The notes under the pieces: generated by a model
The model's database searches: none
What the model was told of the DNA's origin: nothing
Seen by the model: the letters and a program-made list of their open reading frames with translations, nothing else
Program-made: the position numbers and the translations under genes
NCBI GenBank assembly: GCA_023665755.1
Contig: JAMPDF010000003.1
Span: forward strand, 138,572-202,571
From: Prevotella sp.
GTDB lineage: Bacteria; Bacillota_I; Bacilli_A; ML615J-28; CAG-313
DNA: 64,000 nucleotides
Reading direction: 5' to 3'
Shown here: piece after piece, positions 9,445-17,930 of the stretch
Layout of the letters: every line of letters begins with the position of its first letter
How positions within the stretch are numbered: the stretch's first letter is position 1

Positions 9445-10039
9445 AACCTACTAAAGTATATTCTTTTGTTAAGCCATCTACGTTAACTATAAAATGAAGT
9501 GCCCTTTCTTCTTCTGCAGATAGCTTTGTCAAATAACCATAAGAGGTTTTATCTATATTAATTTCTTGAGAATCTATTGAAATAGTAATGTGTTTACTAC
9601 ATCCATCATCTAAATGAATAACATAGAAATAATCGATATCTCTATTAATATCAAAACCTTTATATATGTACATCCATGCATTGTTATTGATACATATAGC
9701 ATATTGGTAATTTTTATCTACATATGGATTGATAGAAACCATGTAACTATATTCTTCTTTGGTTAATATGTTTTTGCTTGTTTGATTGCTATTCGTATTA
9801 TCCCATACCCAGTGTATATATCCTAAACTGATTATACCAAATAAAAGAAGAAATGAAATAACTACTGACACTCTAAAAGATAATTTATAATGTCTTAGCG
9901 CCTTGCTATTTTGTTCAAATCGATTTTTTAGATTCATATCGAAATACTCTGTTTTTTCAATCACATCAGATGCCTTTAATTTAGGCTGATATGTTGTTTC
10001 AAAGTCTTCCTTGAGTATCTTTTTTGTTGTTTTTTTCAT
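9443..10039 (-). CDS. Single-span membrane protein paired with ECF sigma factor (putative anti-sigma)
   Basis: This 198-residue protein has a lysine-rich cytoplasmic N-terminus of about 55 residues, one membrane segment near 57-78, and an extracytoplasmic C-terminal domain of about 115 residues. It overlaps the upstream ECF sigma gene by four bases (ATGA), so translation is coupled. This order and topology are typical of anti-sigma factors or their co-regulators. I see no recognisable zinc-binding anti-sigma motif (HxxxCxxC), so the role is inferred from context alone. Confidence 0.6.
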   Translation of the reverse strand: MKKTTKKILKEDFETTYQPKLKASDVIEKTEYFDMNLKNRFEQNSKALRHYKLSFRVSVVISFLLLFGIISLGYIHWVWDNTNSNQTSKNILTKEEYSYMVSINPYVDKNYQYAICINNNAWMYIYKGFDINRDIDYFYVIHLDDGCSKHITISIDSQEINIDKTSYGYLTKLSAEEERALHFIVNVDGLTKEYTLVG

Positions 10040-10566
10040 TTTCTTGTTTCCCCCTTAACGAATTTTTTGACTTTTTCATGAGCATTATAGTAAATGTGTT
10101 TTACTTTACTAATCGTCATATTGCTTTCTTCCGCAATATCTGAAAACTTCATCCTTAACCCATCTTTCATATATAAAATACGATATGCTTCCACCCCAAT
10201 ATATCGTTCTACTTCTGATAACATAATTAGATTATCTTGATTACTCATGCAATGTGCATTTTCTACATGCTGATTGTTTGTAGCTAATACATTGCGCCTC
10301 GATTCTTTTACTTTCATTATGTCTTTTAAATGGTTATTAGCAATAGTAAACATCCAGGTTTCAAAGCTTGCCTTTTTTTCATCATATGTGTGAATGTGAT
10401 CTAATACTTTTATAAATATTTCTTGTACAGCGTCTTCTGCATCTTCTACGTTGTGCGTATATTTTAAAGAATAGTAGAATAATATTTTGTTATACTTTTC
10501 AAATAATTGTTCAAAAGCAGCTTCATCTTTTTCAATGATTCCTTTTATAATTTTTTTATTCATCAT
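10036..10566 (-). CDS. ECF-type RNA polymerase sigma factor
   Basis: A 176-residue protein with the sigma-70 region 2 pattern: EDAVQEIFIKVLDHI near residues 43-57, followed by FETWMFTIANNHLKD near 66-80. A region 4 helix-turn-helix (FSDIAEESNMTISKVKH) lies near 137-153. It lacks regions 1 and 3, as ECF factors do. The gene forms a two-gene unit with a membrane protein, so it probably responds to a cell-envelope signal. The start at 10566 is an ATGATG pair; either codon is possible. The targets are not visible here. Confidence 0.87.
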   Translation of the reverse strand: MMNKKIIKGIIEKDEAAFEQLFEKYNKILFYYSLKYTHNVEDAEDAVQEIFIKVLDHIHTYDEKKASFETWMFTIANNHLKDIMKVKESRRNVLATNNQHVENAHCMSNQDNLIMLSEVERYIGVEAYRILYMKDGLRMKFSDIAEESNMTISKVKHIYYNAHEKVKKFVKGETRK

Positions 10567-10665
10567 ACCTATTACATTTCCCTGCCCTATCCTATAGCCA
10601 ATATTTCCTCCATTTTTACTATTATTTTGAATTAATTATATATTTGATGTGTATGCTTTAGATGT

Positions 10666-10694
10666 AAAAAACATGCCCAGAATTGACCAGGCAT
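10666..10694 (-). terminator. Terminator of tRNA-Gly
   Basis: The minus-strand hairpin ATGCCTGG / CTGGGCAT (two G-U pairs) is followed by TTTTTT. It lies just downstream of the tRNA. Confidence 0.65.
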
Positions 10695-10706
10695 AATATC
10701 TTTTTT

Positions 10707-10781
10707 TGGAGCAGGTAACCGGAATCGAACCGGCATCTTCGCCATGGCAAGGCGGTATAATAGCCGTTATACTATACCTGC
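10707..10781 (-). tRNA. tRNA-Gly (GCC)
   Basis: A 75-base cloverleaf with encoded CCA, read on the minus strand. The acceptor stem starts GCAGGTA, the T arm contains GGTTCGATTCC, and the anticodon loop TTGCCAT is closed by CGCC/GGCG, giving anticodon GCC. Confidence 0.93.
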
Positions 10782-10838
10782 AATTAATTGCACTAATATT
10801 ATAGCAAAATCTGCCTATTAATGCAACTCATTTGATTA

Positions 10839-11588
10839 TTATTCTTCGTCTGATTCAACTAGATCTAAACCAACAACATTATGATATACATCTTGAACAT
10901 CATCATCTTCTTCAAGTAAATCAAGAAGACGTTGCAATTGTTCTTTCTCTTTATCTGTTGCAAGTTCTACTGGATTCAGTGGAAGCCAAGCGACAGTATC
11001 TTCTAAAAATTCTTTTCCTTCTGGAAGTACTTCTCTTAAAGCTTCTCTAATCTTACCATATTCTGTACTAGGTGCAGTAATTGTTACTACATCTTCATCA
11101 GAAGAAATATCTTCTACATCACAATCTGCTAAAAGTAATGTTTCAAGAACTTCTTCTTCACCCATAAAGTCTATAGAAAAAATGGCTGTATTTTTAAACA
11201 TGTGTGTTACACTACCACTTCCTGCAATCTTACCACCACAACGTTGTAATGCAACTTTAACTGCTGTTTGGGTACGATTGTGGTTATCAGTTAAACATTC
11301 AATGACAAACATTGAATTTCCAGGACCAAAGCCTTCTAGTGTCATCGGATCATAAGACTCTTGATTAGCACCTTTGGCCTTATCAATTGCTCTTTTGATA
11401 ACATCTGCAGTCACTTGCTCTCTTTTTGCCTTTTCGATTTCCTTCTTTAAGTTTTGGTTTAAGTCTGGATCAGGCACACCGGACTTCGCAGCCATATATA
11501 TGATGCGGCTCCATTTGTTATTTAATTTTGATTTTGCTGCGGCAGTTTTAGCCATTGATGCAGCACGAACTTCATGTGCTCTACCCAT
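10839..11588 (-). CDS. YebC/PmpR family translation/transcription factor
   Basis: A 249-residue protein starting MGRAHEVRA with the invariant family stretch KLNNKWSRIIYMAAKSG and the segment NHNRTQTAVKVAL. The acidic C-terminus LVESDEE is also typical. YebC proteins are conserved in bacteria; recent work on the family links them to translation of proline-rich stretches, and older work describes them as DNA-binding regulators. The start has AAAGGAGA eight bases upstream. The TATAAT near 11621-11626 is a likely -10 element. Confidence 0.93.
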   Translation of the reverse strand: MGRAHEVRAASMAKTAAAKSKLNNKWSRIIYMAAKSGVPDPDLNQNLKKEIEKAKREQVTADVIKRAIDKAKGANQESYDPMTLEGFGPGNSMFVIECLTDNHNRTQTAVKVALQRCGGKIAGSGSVTHMFKNTAIFSIDFMGEEEVLETLLLADCDVEDISSDEDVVTITAPSTEYGKIREALREVLPEGKEFLEDTVAWLPLNPVELATDKEKEQLQRLLDLLEEDDDVQDVYHNVVGLDLVESDEE

Positions 11589-11699
11589 AAATAATCTCCT
11601 TTATTAATTGATTCGACTTATTATACCACTATTGGTAAAAATTTGAAAGTAATTTGAAAATTTTTATATACTTTTATGCCGCCTAGATTGATTAACTTT

Positions 11700-12881
11700 T
11701 TATTGAAAGTTGATAACAAGTCCGTTATTTTCAATATAAGTTTCGATGGTTTTAATGCGTGATCTATTTTCCTCTGATACTTCAGTTAATTTTAAAATAT
11801 TGTGTTTAGAACAGCGTACCTCAATGTTTTTTCGGTTTAACTGATGATCTACAATGGCACGAAGTCCCTTGTAAAGTGCTTTATACATTGCAGTTAGTAA
11901 ATCTTGTGGTGTATTGGCATAAGATCCACCACTATTGCTATAATCACTATTCTCAATGCTATATTTCCATGCAAAAGTATCACTATCTTTGATGGCTATA
12001 GGCTGAATAGATAAAACGACGGTTGCATTTGTTCCCATCGAAAGATCCACTTTAGTATCTACTAACTTAGACAAAACACGTTTTAATTTGCGATATTCAC
12101 CAATAGACATATCATTGATATGTTCAACTAAATTGTTATTAGGATTTGCTACATCTAACACCATATAGTTTTTCTTTACTTGATTATCGGGATTGACACC
12201 TAGTTTTTGATAAATATCCTTTGATACTTCTATCTTTTTTCCCTTCATTAATTCGTCTAAAGCCTTAATAAAAGCATGGAGATAATCTTCATAACGATTA
12301 TCTTTAAAATAACTATTGAGCGCATAATATAAAATGATTTCTATGATATATCCTGAGATGTGAATGTTTTGCTCTTCTTTATAATACTGAATAATTTTTA
12401 CTGCATTTCTAAAATAAGTATAATCGCGATTGGCTAGTTCAGTAAACTGAATTTGTAGTTCATCTATAGCAGCAAGATATGCTTCTTGAGTATAACGAAT
12501 AAGAAGATGAATTACGTAATTCCCCCATCTGATGGTTATACTATTTCTAGAAATATTTCTTGTGATATCGCTTAATTTTTGCACTTCTTTTGCATAAATA
12601 AAGGCATTGACGATTTCATTACATATAGCCTCGTTTTCTAACACAAAGGCAGTTTCACCTGTTGGTTCTACAATCACCATAATGTCTAGTTCTTCAGCAT
12701 CATTTAGTAAAGTACCTTTGGCCCACGATCCAGCTTTTTGAATTGCCTGAATATGGGTATGTGGCGTCACATTTTTTTCTATAATGTTACTGATTTGCAA
12801 TAATTTTTCATTTAAGGCATCTCTTTCATCAGATAAAATTTCTACATCTGTAACTAATCTTCTAAATTCTTTTTCGGTCAT
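11700..12881 (-). CDS. OAS-like nucleotidyltransferase-fold protein with degenerate catalytic acids
   Basis: The 393-residue protein has an N-terminal nucleotidyltransferase signature, GSWAKGT followed by AEELDIMVIV, near residues 46-70. Active enzymes of this fold carry D-x-D here and a third Asp on a later strand. This protein reads DIM, and the later strand (GNYVIHLLIRY, near 118-128) has His where an Asp is expected. The C-terminal part is helical and resembles the second domain of CCA-adding/OAS-type enzymes. It overlaps the PHP gene upstream by four bases (ATGA) and is translated with it. It is probably catalytically impaired or a binding protein; its substrate is unknown. Confidence 0.6.
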   Translation of the reverse strand: MTEKEFRRLVTDVEILSDERDALNEKLLQISNIIEKNVTPHTHIQAIQKAGSWAKGTLLNDAEELDIMVIVEPTGETAFVLENEAICNEIVNAFIYAKEVQKLSDITRNISRNSITIRWGNYVIHLLIRYTQEAYLAAIDELQIQFTELANRDYTYFRNAVKIIQYYKEEQNIHISGYIIEIILYYALNSYFKDNRYEDYLHAFIKALDELMKGKKIEVSKDIYQKLGVNPDNQVKKNYMVLDVANPNNNLVEHINDMSIGEYRKLKRVLSKLVDTKVDLSMGTNATVVLSIQPIAIKDSDTFAWKYSIENSDYSNSGGSYANTPQDLLTAMYKALYKGLRAIVDHQLNRKNIEVRCSKHNILKLTEVSEENRSRIKTIETYIENNGLVINFQ

Positions 12882-13690
12882 ACATCCTCCTGATTGATGA
12901 GATATTGGTATTCTTTGCGTTGTATATAATACACTAGATAATTAAAACCGCAAGATTGTATCATACGCATATAATGTGAAAAAGAAGACTCATATCGCTC
13001 TACACTATGCGCATCACTCGATAAGGTTAAACGTTTCCCCCCTACTTGTTGATATAATCGCAATAAGTAGAGGGTGTGTTGATCATCATGAATGGCCTCT
13101 TGTACCTTTGTGTTGATTTCCAATGCTTTGTTATGCGTAATGAGGTTTCGATAAACCTGTTTGATTTGTTCTTCGTATGTGGATATTTTGATTGTTGAAT
13201 CCATTAAATAGGCTGTTCTAAAAGCATAATCAATATGGGATAACACATTGTAGTTGGTAAAAGAACCTGTTGCTTCTATCATTTCATCAAAATAGGCTGT
13301 TAATAATTGATGTATACCATATTGTTTGAAATACTTGGGCCAATAAAAGTCCGCATAATCATTCTCATGTATACTCAAATTCACTACATCATAAGATTCA
13401 CTATTGATTTGCGTATGGATTTGATCTAAATAGCTTTTTCGATACCCAACCTCAATTCCAAGTAAAAAGGAAATTTGGGGATACTTTAATCGCAATTGTT
13501 GATGTTCTTGCTTTAAACGAGCATAATCCACTGTCCAGTCCACTTGTCCTTCAACCATATCTAAATCAAAGTGTTCAGTCGTTACAAAATAAGAACACCC
13601 CAATTGAATGGCTTTTTGAACATAGGCTTCTAACTTTTCAGTCGAATCCATAGAATACATTGAATGTACGTGTTGGTCATGTAATTTCAT
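12878..13690 (-). CDS. PHP-domain phosphatase, histidinol-phosphatase-like
   Basis: PHP phosphoesterases hydrolyse phosphate esters with a trinuclear metal centre. The 270 residues include the N-terminal metal motif HDQHVHSMYSMDST (residues 4-17), the second motif TTEHFD near 38-43, and the C-terminal SSDAHSVERY near 224-233, all expected metal ligands. The length fits the HisJ/HisK family. No other histidine biosynthesis genes are nearby, so the substrate is open. The gene precedes and overlaps the nucleotidyltransferase-fold gene. Confidence 0.8.
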   Translation of the reverse strand: MKLHDQHVHSMYSMDSTEKLEAYVQKAIQLGCSYFVTTEHFDLDMVEGQVDWTVDYARLKQEHQQLRLKYPQISFLLGIEVGYRKSYLDQIHTQINSESYDVVNLSIHENDYADFYWPKYFKQYGIHQLLTAYFDEMIEATGSFTNYNVLSHIDYAFRTAYLMDSTIKISTYEEQIKQVYRNLITHNKALEINTKVQEAIHDDQHTLYLLRLYQQVGGKRLTLSSDAHSVERYESSFSHYMRMIQSCGFNYLVYYIQRKEYQYLINQEDV

Positions 13691-13838
13691 ATATATCGCC
13701 TCGAATCAGTTCATTATACCATATTTTGTAAAAAAAGTAAAGTCAAACTGCGTATCTAGTGATATATCGTCTTATTGATTTTTTTAATCTCTATTTATTT
13801 TGACTATAATAGCCACTTTCAATCTGAGTTATCCCCTT

Positions 13839-14285
13839 CTACTTGATACACTCTTCTAAGATAAATCCTTTTACTTTATGAATGATTACACCATAATCAT
13901 CTATGACTTCCATAATTTTATCTTTCAGTCCTGTGGCTAGTTCTTTATTTTCTTCTAAAAATTTAAGTGCACTAATCAATCCCATATTTGTTGATTTGAT
14001 GGCATTAATACAAATTGTAAATGCATCATGGAACACCTTCATCTTTTCTTTATAAACTCCCATAATACCTGCTGCGGTGAGGCTACTTGTAGGCTCTTCA
14101 TTAAATTCTTGAATTAATGAACGAATGCCTTCTTCATGTTTTTTAAACATTTCCATAATTTCAACAATCAAGCGACTGAGTTTTTCTTCTTTTAATCTTT
14201 GTGCCTCATCGTAATAAATACGATAAATACTATTTCCCATATGTACATAAGATAAAAATTTATTTAATTCATTTGTTTTTTCCAT
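13839..14285 (-). CDS. DUF2383-like (ferritin-like helical bundle) protein
   Basis: Starting at the ATG at 14285 gives 148 residues; the upstream AGGAGG at 14294-14299 is eight bases away, which excludes a longer start that would contain it. The protein is a helical bundle, starting MEKTNELNKFLSYVHMGN and containing a central ISALKFLEENKELA-type helix. It resembles DUF2383, a four-helix family related to ferritin-like proteins. I do not see a full set of carboxylate/histidine iron ligands. It is flanked by terminator-like hairpins and appears monocistronic. Function is unknown. Confidence 0.55.
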   Translation of the reverse strand: MEKTNELNKFLSYVHMGNSIYRIYYDEAQRLKEEKLSRLIVEIMEMFKKHEEGIRSLIQEFNEEPTSSLTAAGIMGVYKEKMKVFHDAFTICINAIKSTNMGLISALKFLEENKELATGLKDKIMEVIDDYGVIIHKVKGFILEECIK

Positions 14286-14403
14286 AAAACAATCCTCCTT
14301 TTTTATAGTATTTACCATAAATGGGAAAAGTATAATTTTATTTTTTGCTTATAATATAGGAAATAATCAATTAAATTAAAATTGATTTTTTCATAATAAA
14401 GAA

Positions 14404-14431
14404 AAATTACCCTTCATAAAAAGGGTAATTT
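14404..14431 (-). terminator. Terminator at the end of the glycan operon
   Basis: The hairpin AATTACCCTT / AAGGGTAATT around a six-base loop, followed on the minus strand by TTTTTC, lies directly after the stop of the last operon gene (14433). Confidence 0.8.
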
Positions 14432-14432
14432 A

Positions 14433-15773
14433 TTATTTATATTTGAGTATTTGACGATTATTTTTAAGTATCGTAGCTACATCATGATAGGAAATTTGGC
14501 GTATATCTTTATTCTGTTGAATAGACAATGCACCAAGCACACCAGCGGCCTCACCTAGTGCCATACAAACAGGACTTACTCGAAGAGAAGCAGCTGCTTC
14601 ATGAGTCGCACCAATCATTCTTCCTGTTACAATTAAATTATTCAATCCTTTTGGTAATAGACATCGTAAAGGAATCTCAAAAGCCAAATGATTGATTGTT
14701 GTATCATCATCTACCTCTAATGCATCTCCTACTGGAGAATGAATATCCATAGGAAACGCGCTTACACATATGGCATCATTAAATTGACGATGTTCTAATA
14801 CATCTTCTTTGGTCATCATATAATCACATATCATATGTCTAGTTTCTCTGACACCAATTTGATAAGGAGTTTGAACAATGTAACTATGCTCAAAGCCGGG
14901 AATATAGTGTTTTAAAAATTGAAAAGTTTCTTCTATTTGTTTTCTTCCTTCTATTTCCGCCTTTGTTAATGCTTGCGCGTCCAAAGCGGAATGCTTCAAT
15001 ACTCTAGTCATATTGATTGTAACTTCATTGGTACGCACATTTTCAAAAAGTAAGACCCGATCACGCTGAATAGTAAAATCAAGATTTTCTTTCGCCTGCT
15101 TTACTTCTTTGAAAAATCCACTAATACCTATGTATTGAAAATCATATTTGTCATTCAAAACAAAATTGTCAGGATGCTCTTGCATTGCTTTTCTGAGTTG
15201 ATTCAAATCTACATTCCCAACCACAAAAGGCATCGTCATTGGTTGACACAATTGATCCGTATCACGTCCGATATGATACTTTGCTCCTGCGCTTGTTGCA
15301 AGATCGCCATCACCTGTTGCATCAATAAATACTTTGGCATATTGGTTTGAAACACCGCTTTTATTCGCAATTGTTACAGCTTGAATTTTCCCATTTTCTA
15401 CTACAGTATGAATAATCTTTGTGTGCAATAATAAATCAATATCATATTCAACAATCATATCAAAATAAAGCTTTTTTAATGTTTCCGTATCAATTGGTGT
15501 TACTGTGCTACAAAATCCAAGGGGATCTTCAATATGACCTAATGTACCCTTCATTTGTTTCAATCGTTCAATAATTTCAGAAGCAATTCCACCTATAATA
15601 GGTTTACCTTGATTGTGATAAGTCATCAGTGGTCCAACTAAACTTAGTGTATTGGTTCCACCAAGTATTGCTGTATCTTCGATAAGCAACACTTTGGCCC
15701 CACTTCGTTTCGCAGCAATAGCTGCACATATACCAGCAGGTCCTGCCCCACCTACTATTACATCATACATCAT
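14433..15773 (-). CDS. FAD-dependent oxidoreductase (FAD_oxidored family)
   Basis: The ATG at 15773 gives 446 residues (MMYDVIV...) with a GGAGGA eight bases upstream; a longer frame to 15806 would lie inside the preceding gene. The N-terminal Rossmann motif GGAGPAG (residues 8-14) is followed by an acidic residue binding the ribose (LLIED). The second FAD motif, ATGDGDLA, lies near residue 153, and a C-terminal VTGRMIGATHEA segment is typical of the pfam12831 group. Such proteins recur in carbohydrate loci, but their reactions are mostly uncharacterised. It overlaps the DUF4127 gene by 11 bases and is the last gene of the operon. Confidence 0.82.
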   Translation of the reverse strand: MMYDVIVGGAGPAGICAAIAAKRSGAKVLLIEDTAILGGTNTLSLVGPLMTYHNQGKPIIGGIASEIIERLKQMKGTLGHIEDPLGFCSTVTPIDTETLKKLYFDMIVEYDIDLLLHTKIIHTVVENGKIQAVTIANKSGVSNQYAKVFIDATGDGDLATSAGAKYHIGRDTDQLCQPMTMPFVVGNVDLNQLRKAMQEHPDNFVLNDKYDFQYIGISGFFKEVKQAKENLDFTIQRDRVLLFENVRTNEVTINMTRVLKHSALDAQALTKAEIEGRKQIEETFQFLKHYIPGFEHSYIVQTPYQIGVRETRHMICDYMMTKEDVLEHRQFNDAICVSAFPMDIHSPVGDALEVDDDTTINHLAFEIPLRCLLPKGLNNLIVTGRMIGATHEAAASLRVSPVCMALGEAAGVLGALSIQQNKDIRQISYHDVATILKNNRQILKYK

Positions 15774-17232
15774 TGGACTCTTCCTCCACCTTGATTTCAA
15801 TTTCAAACATTCTACCCCAAGGTAATGTCATTTGATATGGTGTATGGTCAATCCAACCATCATATTGATGCATCCATTTTGCTACTTCTGATAATGCAAA
15901 ATCAACATCAGATTCTAAATTATAAATAGAACAACCTTTTTGGATTAATGTTTCCGATGCTTTTCTTCTAGCTATATATTGATATATACAATCATCCATA
16001 ATTCGCTCTTTCAAAAAAGCTATATTGGTTGTTGATTCCGGATGAACCAAATAAGCCATTGCGTTACAAAGTGCAGTACCTAGTGAATTAGATGAAGTAT
16101 TCCAAGCAGAATATCCTAGTAATTTTCGATATTCTACATCTTGAAGTAATTCTATACTACCTCCATTAGGAAAAAGCAAATCTACCAATAAAACAGGTTT
16201 TTGTTGAATATAGTTATTGAGTTGTTGAATATATTGAAAATATGCTTCATCTTTTCGAATAGGTACTTCAATGTATTCTTTTAATTCTAATGGATGATTT
16301 TCTTCTTCTGCAAAGATAGCCAGTACAAACGATGCATCCTCCACTTGATCAACCAACTGAATACCTACTGTCTCTAACATTTTATACAAATTTTCCGAAA
16401 AAGGTCGATCTTCAAATAAATGACACTTCTTCAAAATGGCATTAGATGGCATATACAAATAAGCCTTAGGTGTCATTTGATATTCTTCTTTGATGATTCT
16501 AGCTAGCAATACAGCTGCGCCTTCATCTGTTCCATTATAAAATTCTACCACATCAACCAATTGGTCTTTTTCCATTTGAGCTTGAATTTCTACTTGATCA
16601 ATAGCTTGAATACCATAAGGATTAGCATCTTCTTGTAACAATATCATTTTATCTATAATCTTATCTTTTGCTAGCGATAAAAAGAATTTGTTCAAAATGA
16701 GTTTGGTTTTTCTTGCTTTTAAATAGGTATTTAAAATATGAGGTGGAATACTTTCTTCTATCGTCTTTAGTTTTGCAATATCTTCTGGTTTTTGAAAAAA
16801 ATAGCAAGCCCCTTTTAAACGAGCGAATTCATTCATCACATTATAATAACGATGGCTTTCTTCATCAAATGCTGTAATGGCTGTACGCATAATGGTATCA
16901 AATACATATATTTTTAAATGCGGGTATTGTTGCTTGATTTTCCTAATTACATCTAATTGTGTCAACACTTTTTCTAAGTCAATCTGTGCTTTACGGGCTT
17001 GAATAAGACCACCAAAACATAAGCCATCTGTAGAAAGAATCAAATAATCCATTTGATGCACATTTTCTTCTAACCATGGAATCATATAATCGATGTTTGC
17101 CCCTTGATATAAATTCCCACAGGCTTCTCTAGGATACATTAGCAATTGGAAATTTGCAATTTTAGCTAGACTTTCTATCCATATCGTATTACATGGTCTA
17201 CTATCTAATGGGATTAATCCTACACGTATCAT
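15763..17232 (-). CDS. DUF4127 family protein
   Basis: A 489-residue protein beginning MIRVGLIPLDSRPCNT, the hallmark start of DUF4127, whose members begin with P-L-D-x-R-P. Further conserved pieces are STDGLCFGGL near residue 88 and VEFYNGTDEGAAVLLARI near 227. It has no signal peptide and is presumably cytoplasmic. No activity is established for the family; the early Asp and the GTDEG segment could bind metal or phosphate, which is speculation. It overlaps its neighbours on both sides by a few bases. Confidence 0.8.
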   Translation of the reverse strand: MIRVGLIPLDSRPCNTIWIESLAKIANFQLLMYPREACGNLYQGANIDYMIPWLEENVHQMDYLILSTDGLCFGGLIQARKAQIDLEKVLTQLDVIRKIKQQYPHLKIYVFDTIMRTAITAFDEESHRYYNVMNEFARLKGACYFFQKPEDIAKLKTIEESIPPHILNTYLKARKTKLILNKFFLSLAKDKIIDKMILLQEDANPYGIQAIDQVEIQAQMEKDQLVDVVEFYNGTDEGAAVLLARIIKEEYQMTPKAYLYMPSNAILKKCHLFEDRPFSENLYKMLETVGIQLVDQVEDASFVLAIFAEEENHPLELKEYIEVPIRKDEAYFQYIQQLNNYIQQKPVLLVDLLFPNGGSIELLQDVEYRKLLGYSAWNTSSNSLGTALCNAMAYLVHPESTTNIAFLKERIMDDCIYQYIARRKASETLIQKGCSIYNLESDVDFALSEVAKWMHQYDGWIDHTPYQMTLPWGRMFEIEIKVEEESNDV

Positions 17233-17930
17233 AAACGATCTATTGCTTCACGGAACGATTTCAAAGTTGAAAAAATAGAATCCTTTTCTTTACCCATTGA
17301 AATAGCTCCCACCATTACAGCTTTTACACCACATGCCGCAAGTGCCTTCACATCTTCTGGCAAAACGACATGTTGGGTCGGAATAATTGCTGGTATCTTA
17401 GAACGAGATGCTAAATATTTATATCGTACTAAATCTCTTGCATTTAACCTTTCTCCGTATGTTTCTGGTAAACAAATTGAAAGTTCCAAAATATCGGCAA
17501 AATCACCCTGACTTACTGCCTCAATTTCTTCTAAAGTATATGTACTATTGACAGCAAAGAAATTGGTGATATCTTTTCTAGTAATTAAAGATGCAGGTGT
17601 ATGATGACCATATAATGAAATAAAATCAAATCCCATATTCACCACTTCATCTAATTGTTTTTCTGCAACAAATGCATCTTCTCCGACCACAATACCTACT
17701 GGAACGGGAGAATCTTTAAGTATTTTTTCAAATACATTCTTATTATCTTCTAATGATCCAAATGTGTTATTACTTGCGCGATGCCATACATTGATATGTA
17801 CCTTAATTGCATCTGCTCCTGCTTCCCATGCTGCTTTAGCAAAATCATAGTTATTTGCGGGAATGCTCGCAATTAAACACATTTTATTTTGATTTAATTT
17901 ATTTAATAATCGATTCATTTTTCTTTTCAT
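17229..17930 (-). CDS. TIM-barrel protein, NanE/phosphate-binding-barrel-like
   Basis: The 233 residues show alternating strands and helices of a (beta/alpha)8 barrel: LIASIPANN near 18-26, GADAIKVHINVWHR near 38-51, PVGIVVGEDAF, FDFISLYGHH, and a C-terminal GVKAVMVGAISMG resembling a phosphate-binding strand 8. The closest general look is the ribulose-phosphate-binding or NanE-type barrel, but I do not recognise a specific enzyme. The start overlaps the upstream SGNH gene by 32 bases; ATGs at 17930 or 17918 are both possible because the AAGGAAG site serves either poorly. It probably acts on a sugar phosphate, an inference from context. Confidence 0.6.
   Translation of the reverse strand: MKRKMNRLLNKLNQNKMCLIASIPANNYDFAKAAWEAGADAIKVHINVWHRASNNTFGSLEDNKNVFEKILKDSPVPVGIVVGEDAFVAEKQLDEVVNMGFDFISLYGHHTPASLITRKDITNFFAVNSTYTLEEIEAVSQGDFADILELSICLPETYGERLNARDLVRYKYLASRSKIPAIIPTQHVVLPEDVKALAACGVKAVMVGAISMGKEKDSIFSTLKSFREAIDRL

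Noticed and set aside
11700..12881. CBASS-type cyclic nucleotide synthase
   Set aside because: Catalytic acids are missing and the neighbours are not CBASS effectors or ancillary proteins; PHP is the only partner.
14286..14318. Longer start for the DUF2383-like protein
   Set aside because: The extension would run through the ribosome binding site of the ATG at 14285.
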